The notes: a model not told the origin generated them from the letters alone. Numbered from the stretch's first letter, positions 1-6,166 are shown. The stretch is DNA of 8,886 nucleotides from Kordiimonadaceae bacterium (GCA_016763495.1 JAESTR010000106.1:1-8886), one strand, 5' to 3'. Made by a program: numbers and translations.

Positions 1-81
1 ACTTTCAGCATAAGCCGCGACTGTGTTACAGGCCGCCCATAGCGAAACTAATATTAAGCCCAGTAATCGATTTACCATCAT
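1..81 (-). CDS. Exported protein, N-terminal fragment (continues beyond left edge)
   Basis: Only the first 27 codons are inside the window. They read MMVNRLLGLILVSLWAACNT followed by VAAYAES. This is a classic Sec signal peptide: a short n-region with one Arg, a hydrophobic core, and a signal peptidase I site after Ala-Tyr-Ala, so the mature protein would begin near Glu26. A Cys at position 18 sits in LWAAC, but Trp at -3 is a poor lipobox, so a lipoprotein is less likely. A purine-rich AAGGAAAA site lies just upstream of the start (about 84-92 on this strand). Two adjacent ATG codons (81 and 78) are possible starts. The gene is divergent from the ChuX/HutX-like gene and may share its control region. 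The mature domain is not visible, so no function can be given. Confidence 0.7.
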   Translation of the reverse strand, partial: MMVNRLLGLILVSLWAACNTVAAYAES

Positions 82-267
82 GATTTTTCCTTTTTACAAA
101 GCTAGGGTGCACCGTAACTTTGACCATAGTTGGCCTACTATATTGTTAGCCGGGCAAGCAGATTTCCAGGACTAAGTGGACGTGTATCTACGGAAACCGA
201 CATTAAACGGTGCAATCCTTGATATTTGAGGTTCATTGAGCACGCTACGGCTATTTGAGTCAATAAA

Positions 268-277
268 ATTTCGAAAT
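268..277. promoter_or_regulatory. Candidate operator, copy 1 (ATTTCGAAAT)
   Basis: A perfect 10-bp palindrome, ATTTCGAAAT, with its centre between 272 and 273. It matches the core of the longer palindrome at 326-343. The centres are 62 bp apart, close to six helical turns, which would place both on the same face of the DNA. Repetition of the same symmetrical core in a divergent control region suggests a dimeric regulator. The regulator family is unknown. Confidence 0.45.
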
Positions 278-325
278 AAATGAGATAATATGCACATTTT
301 TCTTGAATATAGGAAAATAATACTA

Positions 326-343
326 TTTAATTTCGAAATTAAA
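326..343. promoter_or_regulatory. Candidate operator, copy 2 (18-bp perfect palindrome)
   Basis: TTTAATTTCGAAATTAAA is a perfect 18-bp inverted repeat with no spacer, centred between 334 and 335. It contains the same ATTTCGAAAT core as the site at 268-277. It lies about 72 bp upstream of the start of the ChuX/HutX-like gene, where a repressor or activator would be expected to act. An 18-bp perfect palindrome is unlikely by chance even in AT-rich DNA, but no bound protein can be named. Confidence 0.55.
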
Positions 344-414
344 ATCAATGAGTAAATAACCCCCTACGGGGTGAGGGCATGCTCACTGGTGGTGTTATTT
401 TTCAGGAGGTGGGT

Positions 415-1071
415 ATGAATAATTCAAGGTTTAATGGGCCAATATTAGCTGTTGCACTGTGTTTGTCGGGGGTAGCAAGTTCGGGTGCTTTTGCGGCAAA
501 TGTACAGTGTGCAGACCAGACGGACAAAACGCGTATTACGCAATATCTAAAAACGGTAGAGGCAGGAGCCCCATTGCCGGTACTAGCGCGTGATATGTCA
601 ATTCTTGAGACAAGAATAGCAAGCGGTTTACCCGCTGGCCAGTCTGTTGGCACAGTGGCAACAGATGAAACAATCACGACAGTTTGGAAAACGATTGAAA
701 AATGGGGGCGGTCTACGCGTGTGTGGCTTGTGTTCTCTATCAACGGTACGCACACTTTCAATTTCCCAAGCACGGTTCCGATGCGGCAGGCTGATGACGG
801 GGATGGCTTTCATGATGTTTATGCAGACGGTAATACAGGTGTGCATGCTCATTTGCTGAGGCCTGAAATTAGTTCAATTTTTGCGGCGAAACTGCCTTCG
901 GCTGAAGATGGTATTTTTGCGCGTTCAGTCAACTTCTATGACGATAACGGCGGCTTAATCATTGGTATCTACGCCAGTATGGCTGACGGTAAAGGTGAAC
1001 CTGCGGGTATCACCGGTTTTGCGGATACTTGGGACGCGATCGCGGAGATGCCCCAAGTTTGTAGCGGGTAA
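415..1071 (+). CDS. Exported ChuX/HutX-like protein
   Basis: A 218-residue protein with a signal peptide (MNNSRFNGPILAVALCLSGV, then ASSGAFA) and probable cleavage near Ala27/Ala28. The ATG at 415 is chosen over the in-frame ATG at 379 because AGGAGGT (404-410) lies at the right distance and the signal peptide begins here. Residues about 90-206 resemble the C-terminal half of the ChuX/HutX heme-carrier fold. They contain WKTIEKWG, an FNFPS turn, GDGFHDVYADGNTGVHAHL (129-147) and SVNFYDDNGGLIIGIYA (171-187), which parallel the family's GHGFFNL, GxHGHL and VxFFNxxGxxxFKIF pattern. Known family members are cytosolic heme carriers, so an exported version is unusual. Cys32 and Cys216 could form a disulfide in the mature protein. 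The gene is followed after 46 nt by the tannase-like gene, probably in one transcript. The fold assignment is by eye and remote; heme binding is only a possibility. Confidence 0.5.
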   Translation: MNNSRFNGPILAVALCLSGVASSGAFAANVQCADQTDKTRITQYLKTVEAGAPLPVLARDMSILETRIASGLPAGQSVGTVATDETITTVWKTIEKWGRSTRVWLVFSINGTHTFNFPSTVPMRQADDGDGFHDVYADGNTGVHAHLLRPEISSIFAAKLPSAEDGIFARSVNFYDDNGGLIIGIYASMADGKGEPAGITGFADTWDAIAEMPQVCSG

Positions 1072-1117
1072 AAATCTACGAAAATACAACAAAAATGAAA
1101 TAGAATGGGAGGATGAT

Positions 1118-2785
1118 ATGAGTACGTTGAAAGGACTTTCACTCAAGTTCCTATCGCTTTGTATAGGGCTTGGGTTCGGGCTGTCTATAATGCCAGCTGT
1201 TCAGGCTTCGGACGCATTAAGCAAAGCGTCTCGCGCTGATTTAGCCGAACGCTGTGACGCTCTAAATGTGCTAAATTTAGAAACTGTTGGCGATGAGCCA
1301 AGTCGGGTTATTAGTACACGGTTGGTCATAGGCGAAAAGGCTACGGCAAACGAAAGCTTATACTTTAAAAAACGTGGGCATTCACAAGGCAACCCAATGC
1401 CGGAAGAGCCTTTGTTCCCGGATCACTGCTTGGTTGAAGGGTATAGTGTGCACCATGTACAGTTTGCCATGATGTTGCCTCTCCCTAAAAATTGGAACGA
1501 GCGCTTTATGCTCGCAGCCTGTGATGCATGGTGCGGTAAGGTGCATAAGGAAATTTCTGTTCCGGGCCTTTATTACGGATATGCAACAATCACCAATAAC
1601 GGCGGCCATCACAGCAGGGCACCGTTTGATGGTATTTGGGCCCATAAGGACGTGAGAGCGCGCGAATATTTTGCCCATAAAGCAAACCATATTTCGGCGC
1701 AGGCTGGTAAAGCGATCGCAGAAGCCTTTTACGGCAGAGCGCCTAAATTTAGTTATATCACGGGGTTTTCTAAAGGCGGCAATGCTGGCTTAATGGCTGT
1801 GCAGCGATACCCGGAAGACTTTGATGGCGTGTTCGCAAAAGCACCCGTAGTAAATTATAACCCCAAAAACGCGGCGCACTTTCCGTGGGTGGCCAAGGCG
1901 GTTTATCCAGACGGTAAAAACCCGGTTATTTATTCAGACAAGGTTGACCTACTGCATGCGGGTGTAACTGCTGCATGTGACGAAAATGACGGCCTAAAAG
2001 ATGGTGTCATTGATGATCCGCGCAAATGCACGTTCGACCCAATAGAATTACTGTGTAAAGACGGTCAATCTGAAGTGAAATCTGAGTGCCTGAATATGGC
2101 ACAAGTTGAAGCGGTGCGGAAAATCTATGCTAAGCCGACGACTAAAGACGGGCATGTCTATTTTGAGTATGGCACGGATAGAAGCTCTGAAAATGATTGG
2201 GAAGAAGCAATACTGCCGGTTCGAGGGTCTGAAGACTTGCCGTTTGCTTACACCGGTGCAGCTACTGGTGTTCGCTATATGGTAACTGCTGATAACCCCG
2301 GCCCAGGCTATGACTGGACTAAGTTTGACTATGTTGCATCTCTTGATGAAGTTGATGAAATGTCAAAAATATTGGACCCAGACGCCGTTGACCTAAGCGC
2401 CTTTAAAAAGCGCGGTGGTAAGCTAATCATTGTGCATGGATGGTCTGATGCCATGATTTCAGCAAATATGACAATTGATTGGTACGCTAAAGTGCAAGAA
2501 GCCATGGGCGGTAAGGCTGTGACAGATGAGTTTATGCAGCTGTATATTGTGCCCGGTATGGTACACGGCAGCGGCGGCCCTGGTCCTTTTGTTTATGACG
2601 CACAGTCACCACTGGTAAAATGGGTCGAAAGCGGTATTACGCCCACACAGTTGATGCTTGAGGATATGCCCGGCGGCCATACGCCTTTCAGGCAAAGGCC
2701 AAGTTTCCCTTACCCTGAATACGCTAAATACGATGGAAAAGGAGATCCAACCAAAGCATCCAGCTTTGAACGTACATTGGACTAA
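1118..2785 (+). CDS. Tannase/feruloyl esterase family hydrolase, exported, disulfide cysteines missing
   Basis: A 555-residue alpha/beta hydrolase of the tannase/feruloyl esterase family (secreted esterases that cleave gallate, hydroxycinnamate or related esters). The ATG at 1118 has GGAGG at 1108-1112, and the protein starts with a signal peptide cleaved after about Ala30 (AVQA-SDA). The longer in-frame ORF from 962 would overlap the preceding gene and place the signal peptide internally. Family marks: NNGGHHSR near 161-167, nucleophile motif GFSKGG at 216-221 (Ser218), calcium-loop motif CDENDGLKDGVIDD at 287-300, acid motif HGWSD at 440-444 (Asp444), and PGMVHGSGG with His483. The triad is present. 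However, the residues next to Ser and His, normally both Cys (the CS-D-HC motif), are Phe217 and Gly484. Eight other Cys remain in the mature part. Export to the periplasm or outside is inferred; the substrate is unknown. Confidence 0.88.
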   Translation: MSTLKGLSLKFLSLCIGLGFGLSIMPAVQASDALSKASRADLAERCDALNVLNLETVGDEPSRVISTRLVIGEKATANESLYFKKRGHSQGNPMPEEPLFPDHCLVEGYSVHHVQFAMMLPLPKNWNERFMLAACDAWCGKVHKEISVPGLYYGYATITNNGGHHSRAPFDGIWAHKDVRAREYFAHKANHISAQAGKAIAEAFYGRAPKFSYITGFSKGGNAGLMAVQRYPEDFDGVFAKAPVVNYNPKNAAHFPWVAKAVYPDGKNPVIYSDKVDLLHAGVTAACDENDGLKDGVIDDPRKCTFDPIELLCKDGQSEVKSECLNMAQVEAVRKIYAKPTTKDGHVYFEYGTDRSSENDWEEAILPVRGSEDLPFAYTGAATGVRYMVTADNPGPGYDWTKFDYVASLDEVDEMSKILDPDAVDLSAFKKRGGKLIIVHGWSDAMISANMTIDWYAKVQEAMGGKAVTDEFMQLYIVPGMVHGSGGPGPFVYDAQSPLVKWVESGITPTQLMLEDMPGGHTPFRQRPSFPYPEYAKYDGKGDPTKASSFERTLD

Positions 2786-2797
2786 GCGATGCCGTAG

Positions 2798-2829
2798 AAA
2801 CGCTCCATCATTCGGTGGTGGAGCGTTTT
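2798..2829 (+). terminator. Rho-independent terminator after the tannase-like gene
   Basis: A 13-bp stem (AAACGCTCCATCA at 2798-2810 pairing with TGGTGGAGCGTTT at 2816-2828, one G-U pair) encloses a 5-nt loop TTCGG and ends in a TTTT run (2826-2829). It begins 12 nt after the stop codon of the tannase-like gene and would end the rightward transcript. The U-run is short, but the stem is long and GC-rich in the middle. Confidence 0.85.
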
Positions 2830-3033
2830 ATCAAGATATGGGTTTTACGCGAACAACAAACATGTAGATTTCACGATAAAAAGGAAACCTTTAAGGGTTT
2901 ATGGTTAGACTATACCTAGCCTGCCAACCATAACTGGGTAAGTAGGCCGTGCCGCGGAGTTGCGAAGGGCTGAAGAATTTCTAGATTAATACACAATCGT
3001 CTTAAAGACGCCTCTCTGTTTGCACGTAGTTTT
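2830..3033. other. Leader region with small inverted repeats
   Basis: About 200 bases between the terminator and the solute-binding-protein gene, with no convincing ORF. Visible structure: AAACCT-TTAA-GGGTTT (2885-2900, with one T-G pair), TATGGTT and AACCATA 19 nt apart (2900-2906 and 2926-2932), and CGTCTT-A-AAGACG (2998-3010), a 13-bp odd palindrome whose right end is 23 nt before the start codon. The first two overlap at 2900 and would be alternative structures. These could be an RNA leader or operator sites. No known riboswitch was recognised and no clear promoter hexamers were found. Confidence 0.3.
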
Positions 3034-3798
3034 ATGTGCCGCTGGTTTTTGTGTTTATTTGTCACGGCATCGTTTCTTCCCTTCTTTTCTTATACCGTGA
3101 GAGCTGGTGCTGAGCACGACGGTTTCTCGAAAATACCTATTGAAGGGCCTGAAATGGGGGCTGCCTTAACGCTGGATGGTGCTGGGCTGTATGCAGACTT
3201 TTGGCGGCTTATGTTTGCAGGTGACAAAATGCCTCCTTTGAAGGTTTTACCACATAATTGTGGGATAGTGAATTTCAGCCGCAAAGTGGGCAATTGCCAG
3301 TTCCCCGCTATGCTAGCGCCCGAAGCTATTCGAGAGGGTGTTTTATTCAGCCATGCATTCTCTATCGCGATAGCAGCGCTTATTCCGGGGCGAGATGTTA
3401 GCTTGCCGACAAAATTAGAGGAAATTGTTGGGAAATCTATAGTGGTGCCGGGACGTTATGTGGTTGAGGAGAGTTTAAAGCGGAATGATATTGTTGTTCT
3501 ATCAGAAATGGAGCAACAGCTAAAAATGCTTATAACTGGCCGGGTAGACTATATGATAGCGACGCTACCGGCCGCACAATTAACGTATCAGAAATTACAG
3601 CTGCCTTATTTTTCATTTGAACAATACGGGAAGCTTAATGTGTTCCCGCTTCATCTGAAATGCAACCAAACACCAGCCACACAAAAACTGGTGCAGATGT
3701 TTAACAAAAACTTTAAAGCGCGCCTTGAAGATGGTCTTGTGCATCAGTTGTTCCAAACATACGGTTTGTCGTATGCAGATTATGCACCCAGCCCTTAG
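3034..3798 (+). CDS. Periplasmic substrate-binding protein, type 2 fold (SBP family 3-like)
   Basis: A 254-residue protein with a hydrophobic signal peptide (MCRWFLCLFVTASFLPFFSY, then TVRAGA) and cleavage near Ala24-Ala26. The rest fits a short type 2 periplasmic binding protein of the amino-acid ABC-transporter (SBP_bac_3) kind. It has an N-lobe with EGVLFSHAFSIAIAALIPGRD (101-121), then the second-lobe entry LEEIVGKSIVVPGRY (128-142), then LKMLITGRVDYMIATLPA (163-180), a pattern typical of the hinge region, and a C-terminal helix with VQMFNKNFKARLEDG. No permease or ATPase lies nearby, so it is an orphan in this window. It could serve a distant transporter or act as a sensor. The start is uncertain: no Shine-Dalgarno site precedes the ATG, and the frame is open back to 2974 with only weak alternative starts such as CTG at 3019. 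The ligand is unknown. Confidence 0.65.
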   Translation: MCRWFLCLFVTASFLPFFSYTVRAGAEHDGFSKIPIEGPEMGAALTLDGAGLYADFWRLMFAGDKMPPLKVLPHNCGIVNFSRKVGNCQFPAMLAPEAIREGVLFSHAFSIAIAALIPGRDVSLPTKLEEIVGKSIVVPGRYVVEESLKRNDIVVLSEMEQQLKMLITGRVDYMIATLPAAQLTYQKLQLPYFSFEQYGKLNVFPLHLKCNQTPATQKLVQMFNKNFKARLEDGLVHQLFQTYGLSYADYAPSP

Positions 3799-3812
3799 GC
3801 GTTTTTTAGGCG
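3795..3812. repeat. Tandem TTAGGCG repeat holding both convergent stop codons
   Basis: TTAGGCG occurs at 3795-3801 and again at 3806-3812, separated by TTTT. The first copy supplies the TAG stop of the rightward binding-protein gene, and the second supplies the TAA stop (read leftward) of the class II aldolase-like gene. The two genes therefore end only 7 nt apart, head-on, with no hairpin terminator between them. The repeat is short and could be chance. Confidence 0.4.
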
Positions 3813-4462
3813 GCGGGTGTTGTCAGGAAATCCCACATGCGTTCGATGATCAGGCCTTTCTCTGTCGCCCGCGCTGTGCAGGCTTCTGGCGAGATGACAG
3901 GATTATCAAGCCCCGTCCTTAAATGCTCAAGCTCTACACGCGCCATATCGTTGGCATACCATGCCCAGACAACGGCGTGTTCGATGCTCGCGCCAGCGGT
4001 TATCAGGCCATTACCCTGCATCATGATGGCTTTTCCGTCACCTACCTGTTCAGCAATGCCCTCTGCCTGTTCGTCGCTTCGTATAAGCTGAATATCGGGC
4101 CACAGGGGCAGCTCTGGCGAGAAATAGGTGCCAAAACCATGGCGTGGTTTTGCTGTTCTACCAAGTGCTGCCAGCGCCATAACATGGGGCGGCATTGTCC
4201 TGCATACTGACTGCACATCTGGGCGGTGTTTGTAAATCTGCTGGTGAATGCGCACTTCGCCGAGTACACCGTCTGGTAAATCGCCGATCACGGGTACAGT
4301 AGTGCCTTTGTCTGCGTCGGTGATGAGGCCCATAGGTTTGGCCGCACACACTAAAAAACGATCTTCATCGAGCCGAATGCTAGCGTGGCCGTATGCGTGC
4401 ACAAATCCGGCGTTTGCCAAAGCGCGCGCTGCAATATTTAGTTTCGCTTGCGTTTTAATCAT
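3806..4462 (-). CDS. Class II aldolase/adducin-family protein lacking the metal-binding histidines
   Basis: A 218-residue protein of the class II aldolase/adducin family. In aromatic catabolism this fold includes decarboxylases of carboxylated ring-cleavage products or dihydroxyphthalate (CmtD- and PhtC-type), which suggests the role here. Visible marks: YGHASIRL (24-31), GEVRIHQQIYKHRPDVQSV (68-86, with Glu69 at the usual catalytic position), and GNGLITAGASIEHAV (150-164). The family's HxH zinc ligands are replaced by Arg88-Thr-Met90, and the later HG histidine is Asn151, so all three metal ligands appear lost. It is the last gene of the operon, 12 nt after the dioxygenase stop and in the same frame. 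No Shine-Dalgarno site is visible, so translation may depend on coupling. The ATG at 4462 is the only possible start because an in-frame TGA lies 15 nt upstream. It could be a metal-free enzyme or a non-catalytic protein; the function is not settled. Confidence 0.75.
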   Translation of the reverse strand: MIKTQAKLNIAARALANAGFVHAYGHASIRLDEDRFLVCAAKPMGLITDADKGTTVPVIGDLPDGVLGEVRIHQQIYKHRPDVQSVCRTMPPHVMALAALGRTAKPRHGFGTYFSPELPLWPDIQLIRSDEQAEGIAEQVGDGKAIMMQGNGLITAGASIEHAVVWAWYANDMARVELEHLRTGLDNPVISPEACTARATEKGLIIERMWDFLTTPAA

Positions 4463-4474
4463 CGTATGGGCCCA

Positions 4475-5335
4475 TCAGTCGCCAAACTCAGGGATATCGG
4501 GTTTGGAACCCCACATGCAAAAACCTTCTGGCGTGAAAGGGAACCGCCGTGGATGGTGGTTTTCTTCATCGGTGATGTTGCTGACGCCAGTGGAATATTC
4601 ATACACCATGCCGTTCGGGCCTTCGAAATATAGGAATATCGCCCCCGATGTGGGGTGCCTGCCGGGGCCAAAAACAATGCGCACCCCTTGTTCCTTGAGG
4701 AAGTACCAAGCACGCATAATGTCATCAATGCTCTCAACCTGATGGTTGATATGCTGGATGCCCGCATGGTCTGTGGGGAACAGCGCAAGTTTGTGATGGA
4801 TTTCATCGATACGCAGCAAAGGCGCTTCGCCGATCCAGTCACTTACCTTGGCATTACAAATCTCTGTCCAGAATTTCTCATCGCGTTTGGCGTCAGTTGT
4901 GCAAAGGCCAATATGAGAAAAATCAGTAATGCCTGCCGCGCGCGTCGGAAAGTAATTCCGGCCATTATTGGCCTCCGGTCGCCATACCAATTCTATGTTA
5001 TTGCCGCTTGGGTCCTGAAACTGAAGCACACGGCTGGAGTGCCGGAATTCGCACTCCTCAGCGCTGGCGTACTTTACCTTATAATTTGCGTTATCCAGCT
5101 CGCGCCCGGCTGCCTCTAGGTGGTCTGCGGATTTAACTTCGAAACCTACGATATGATGGTTGGGATCCCCTTCAAAATACGACAAAGTGTGTTCACGCGC
5201 ATCAGATCGAAAATAGACGCGTTTTGATGTTTCCTCTGCTTTTTGCAATCCCACTATTTTAGTGGCGAAAGTGACAGCAGACTCCATATCATGCGTGCCC
5301 AAATGCACATAGCGGATGTCATGAAGGTCAATCAT
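4475..5335 (-). CDS. Type I extradiol ring-cleavage dioxygenase (VOC superfamily)
   Basis: A 286-residue two-domain VOC protein that would cleave a catechol-like ring next to the hydroxyl pair using Fe(II) and O2. The N-terminal domain (about 6-120) is the degenerate, non-metal domain. The C-terminal domain (about 137-250) keeps the iron ligands: His141 in FSHIGL, His195 in GIQHINH and Glu246 in YEYSTG. Active-site neighbours known from BphC-type enzymes are also present: the His180-His181 pair in EIHHKLALFP, His227 in GPGRHP and Tyr236 in FLYFEGP. The C-terminus ends in an FCMWGSKPDIPEF tail. The start at 5335 has GAGGAA at a normal distance. A 58-nt gap separates it from the decarboxylase gene upstream, the widest gap in the operon. 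The exact substrate cannot be read from the sequence; a carboxylated or alkylated catechol is possible given the neighbouring decarboxylase-type genes. Confidence 0.88.
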   Translation of the reverse strand: MIDLHDIRYVHLGTHDMESAVTFATKIVGLQKAEETSKRVYFRSDAREHTLSYFEGDPNHHIVGFEVKSADHLEAAGRELDNANYKVKYASAEECEFRHSSRVLQFQDPSGNNIELVWRPEANNGRNYFPTRAAGITDFSHIGLCTTDAKRDEKFWTEICNAKVSDWIGEAPLLRIDEIHHKLALFPTDHAGIQHINHQVESIDDIMRAWYFLKEQGVRIVFGPGRHPTSGAIFLYFEGPNGMVYEYSTGVSNITDEENHHPRRFPFTPEGFCMWGSKPDIPEFGD

Positions 5336-5393
5336 AGGGTTCCTCGTGGTATACTCTTTTCACAGCCAATCATATTCTGCAGAAAATTGCTAA

Positions 5394-6164
5394 TTATTTG
5401 CTGCCGACTTTGAAACCAACGCGGCCTAGTCCTTCAAGTTCCGCCGTTACACTGACACCGGCTGAGAGGGCCTCCGCAGCTGTTGCGCCGCCGGTTAGGA
5501 CAACTTGACCAGCTTCTAAACGCTCGCCGTTTGCCGCCAGCATGCGGGCTGCGGTCACAAGGGAGCGGATAGGGTTGCCCATTACTGCCGCAGTAGACCC
5601 AATTTGCACTGGCTTGCCGTTGAAGGAAAGGATCATGCCCAAATTGGAGGGGTCGGCGGGTTTTTCTTGCCAGTTGCCCAGTACGAAGCCTGATGAGGAA
5701 GAATTATCTGCGACAACATCAATAAGGCTGAATTTAAAATCCTGATAGCGGCTGTCGATAATCTCGATAGCAGGTGCCACAGCACTCACCGCAGCGTAGG
5801 CTTCCATCATGCCCACTTCGCCTTCAAGGGGCGCGCTAAGCAGCAGGGCTAACTCAGGCTCGACACGGGGGTGCACATAATCATCAAGGGTGATGGTGCC
5901 GCCGTCTTCGACAATCATGCCGGTTGTCAGCTTACCGTATATAAGGTCATCAACACCCATTTGGATCGCTTTGGCCCGGCTGGTGAAACCCATTTTTACA
6001 CCAAGGAGTTTTTCACCGCGAGCCAAGCGCTGTTCAACGCTTTTGCGTTGAATTTCATAGGCGTCTTCTAGCGTTAGGGTGGCATTTTCTGTCAACTGCG
6101 GGATGGCAAAAGCTTTGTGAGCTGCGGCATCAACTTGTTCAGCAAGGGCATTAATATTAGTCAT
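5394..6164 (-). CDS. dmpH: 4-Oxalocrotonate decarboxylase (2-oxo-3-hexenedioate decarboxylase)
   Basis: A 256-residue member of the fumarylacetoacetase-like decarboxylase/hydratase family. It would convert 2-oxo-3-hexenedioate to 2-hydroxypenta-2,4-dienoate plus CO2 in the cytoplasm. Marks: LLGVKMGFTSRAKAIQMGV (53-71, with Lys57), metal ligands Glu102 and Glu104 in RVEPELAL, Glu134 in the PAIEIIDSRYQDFKF motif typical of DmpH/XylI/NahK decarboxylases rather than hydratases, VVADNSSSS, and the TGGATAAEALSAG loop. The hydratases have VGSR and TGALGPM at these places, as the paralogue at the right edge does. The ATG at 6164 is 2 nt after the aldolase stop with AGGAGA upstream, so the two are translationally coupled. 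Family enzymes work in a complex with the hydratase so that the unstable dienol is passed on directly. Confidence 0.9.
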   Translation of the reverse strand: MTNINALAEQVDAAAHKAFAIPQLTENATLTLEDAYEIQRKSVEQRLARGEKLLGVKMGFTSRAKAIQMGVDDLIYGKLTTGMIVEDGGTITLDDYVHPRVEPELALLLSAPLEGEVGMMEAYAAVSAVAPAIEIIDSRYQDFKFSLIDVVADNSSSSGFVLGNWQEKPADPSNLGMILSFNGKPVQIGSTAAVMGNPIRSLVTAARMLAANGERLEAGQVVLTGGATAAEALSAGVSVTAELEGLGRVGFKVGSK

Positions 6165-6166
6165 GG

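Larger units (their letters stand above)
82..414. promoter_or_regulatory. Divergent intergenic control region
   Basis: This stretch of about 330 bases separates two divergent genes for exported proteins and has no convincing ORF. The half nearest the rightward genes (about 250-360) is very AT-rich and holds two TTTCGAAA-centred palindromes, a GATAAT hexamer at 284-289, and a TTGAGTCAA mini-palindrome at 255-263. No -35/-10 pair with normal spacing could be fixed. Two small inverted repeats follow in the likely leader: CCCC-TAC-GGGG (361-371) and GTGAG-N6-CTCAC (371-386). They share G371, so they would compete. Promoters for both directions must lie here unless transcription enters from outside; their exact positions are not resolved. 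Confidence 0.5.

Noticed and set aside
28..42. Lipobox LWAAC in the left-edge protein
   Set aside because: Trp at the -3 position is not accepted in known lipoboxes, and a good signal peptidase I site (AYA) follows.
255..289. TTGAGT and GATAAT as a sigma-70 promoter
   Set aside because: The spacer is 23 nt, too long for a normal promoter, so I did not call it.
379..414. ATG at 379 as start of the ChuX/HutX-like protein
   Set aside because: It adds 12 residues before a normal signal peptide and lacks a ribosome site at a proper distance. The ATG at 415 has AGGAGGT at the right spacing.
962..1117. Upstream extension of the tannase-like gene to 962
   Set aside because: It would overlap the end of the preceding gene by over 100 nt and bury the signal peptide. 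The ATG at 1118 has a clear GGAGG site.
2658..2867. Small rightward ORF spanning the end of the tannase-like gene
   Set aside because: It runs through the terminator hairpin, overlaps a real gene and shows no protein-like features.
4248..5119. Rightward ORFs of 164 and 154 codons opposite the class II aldolase and dioxygenase genes
   Set aside because: They lie fully antisense to well-supported genes, show no recognisable domain, and have compositions expected of shadow frames.
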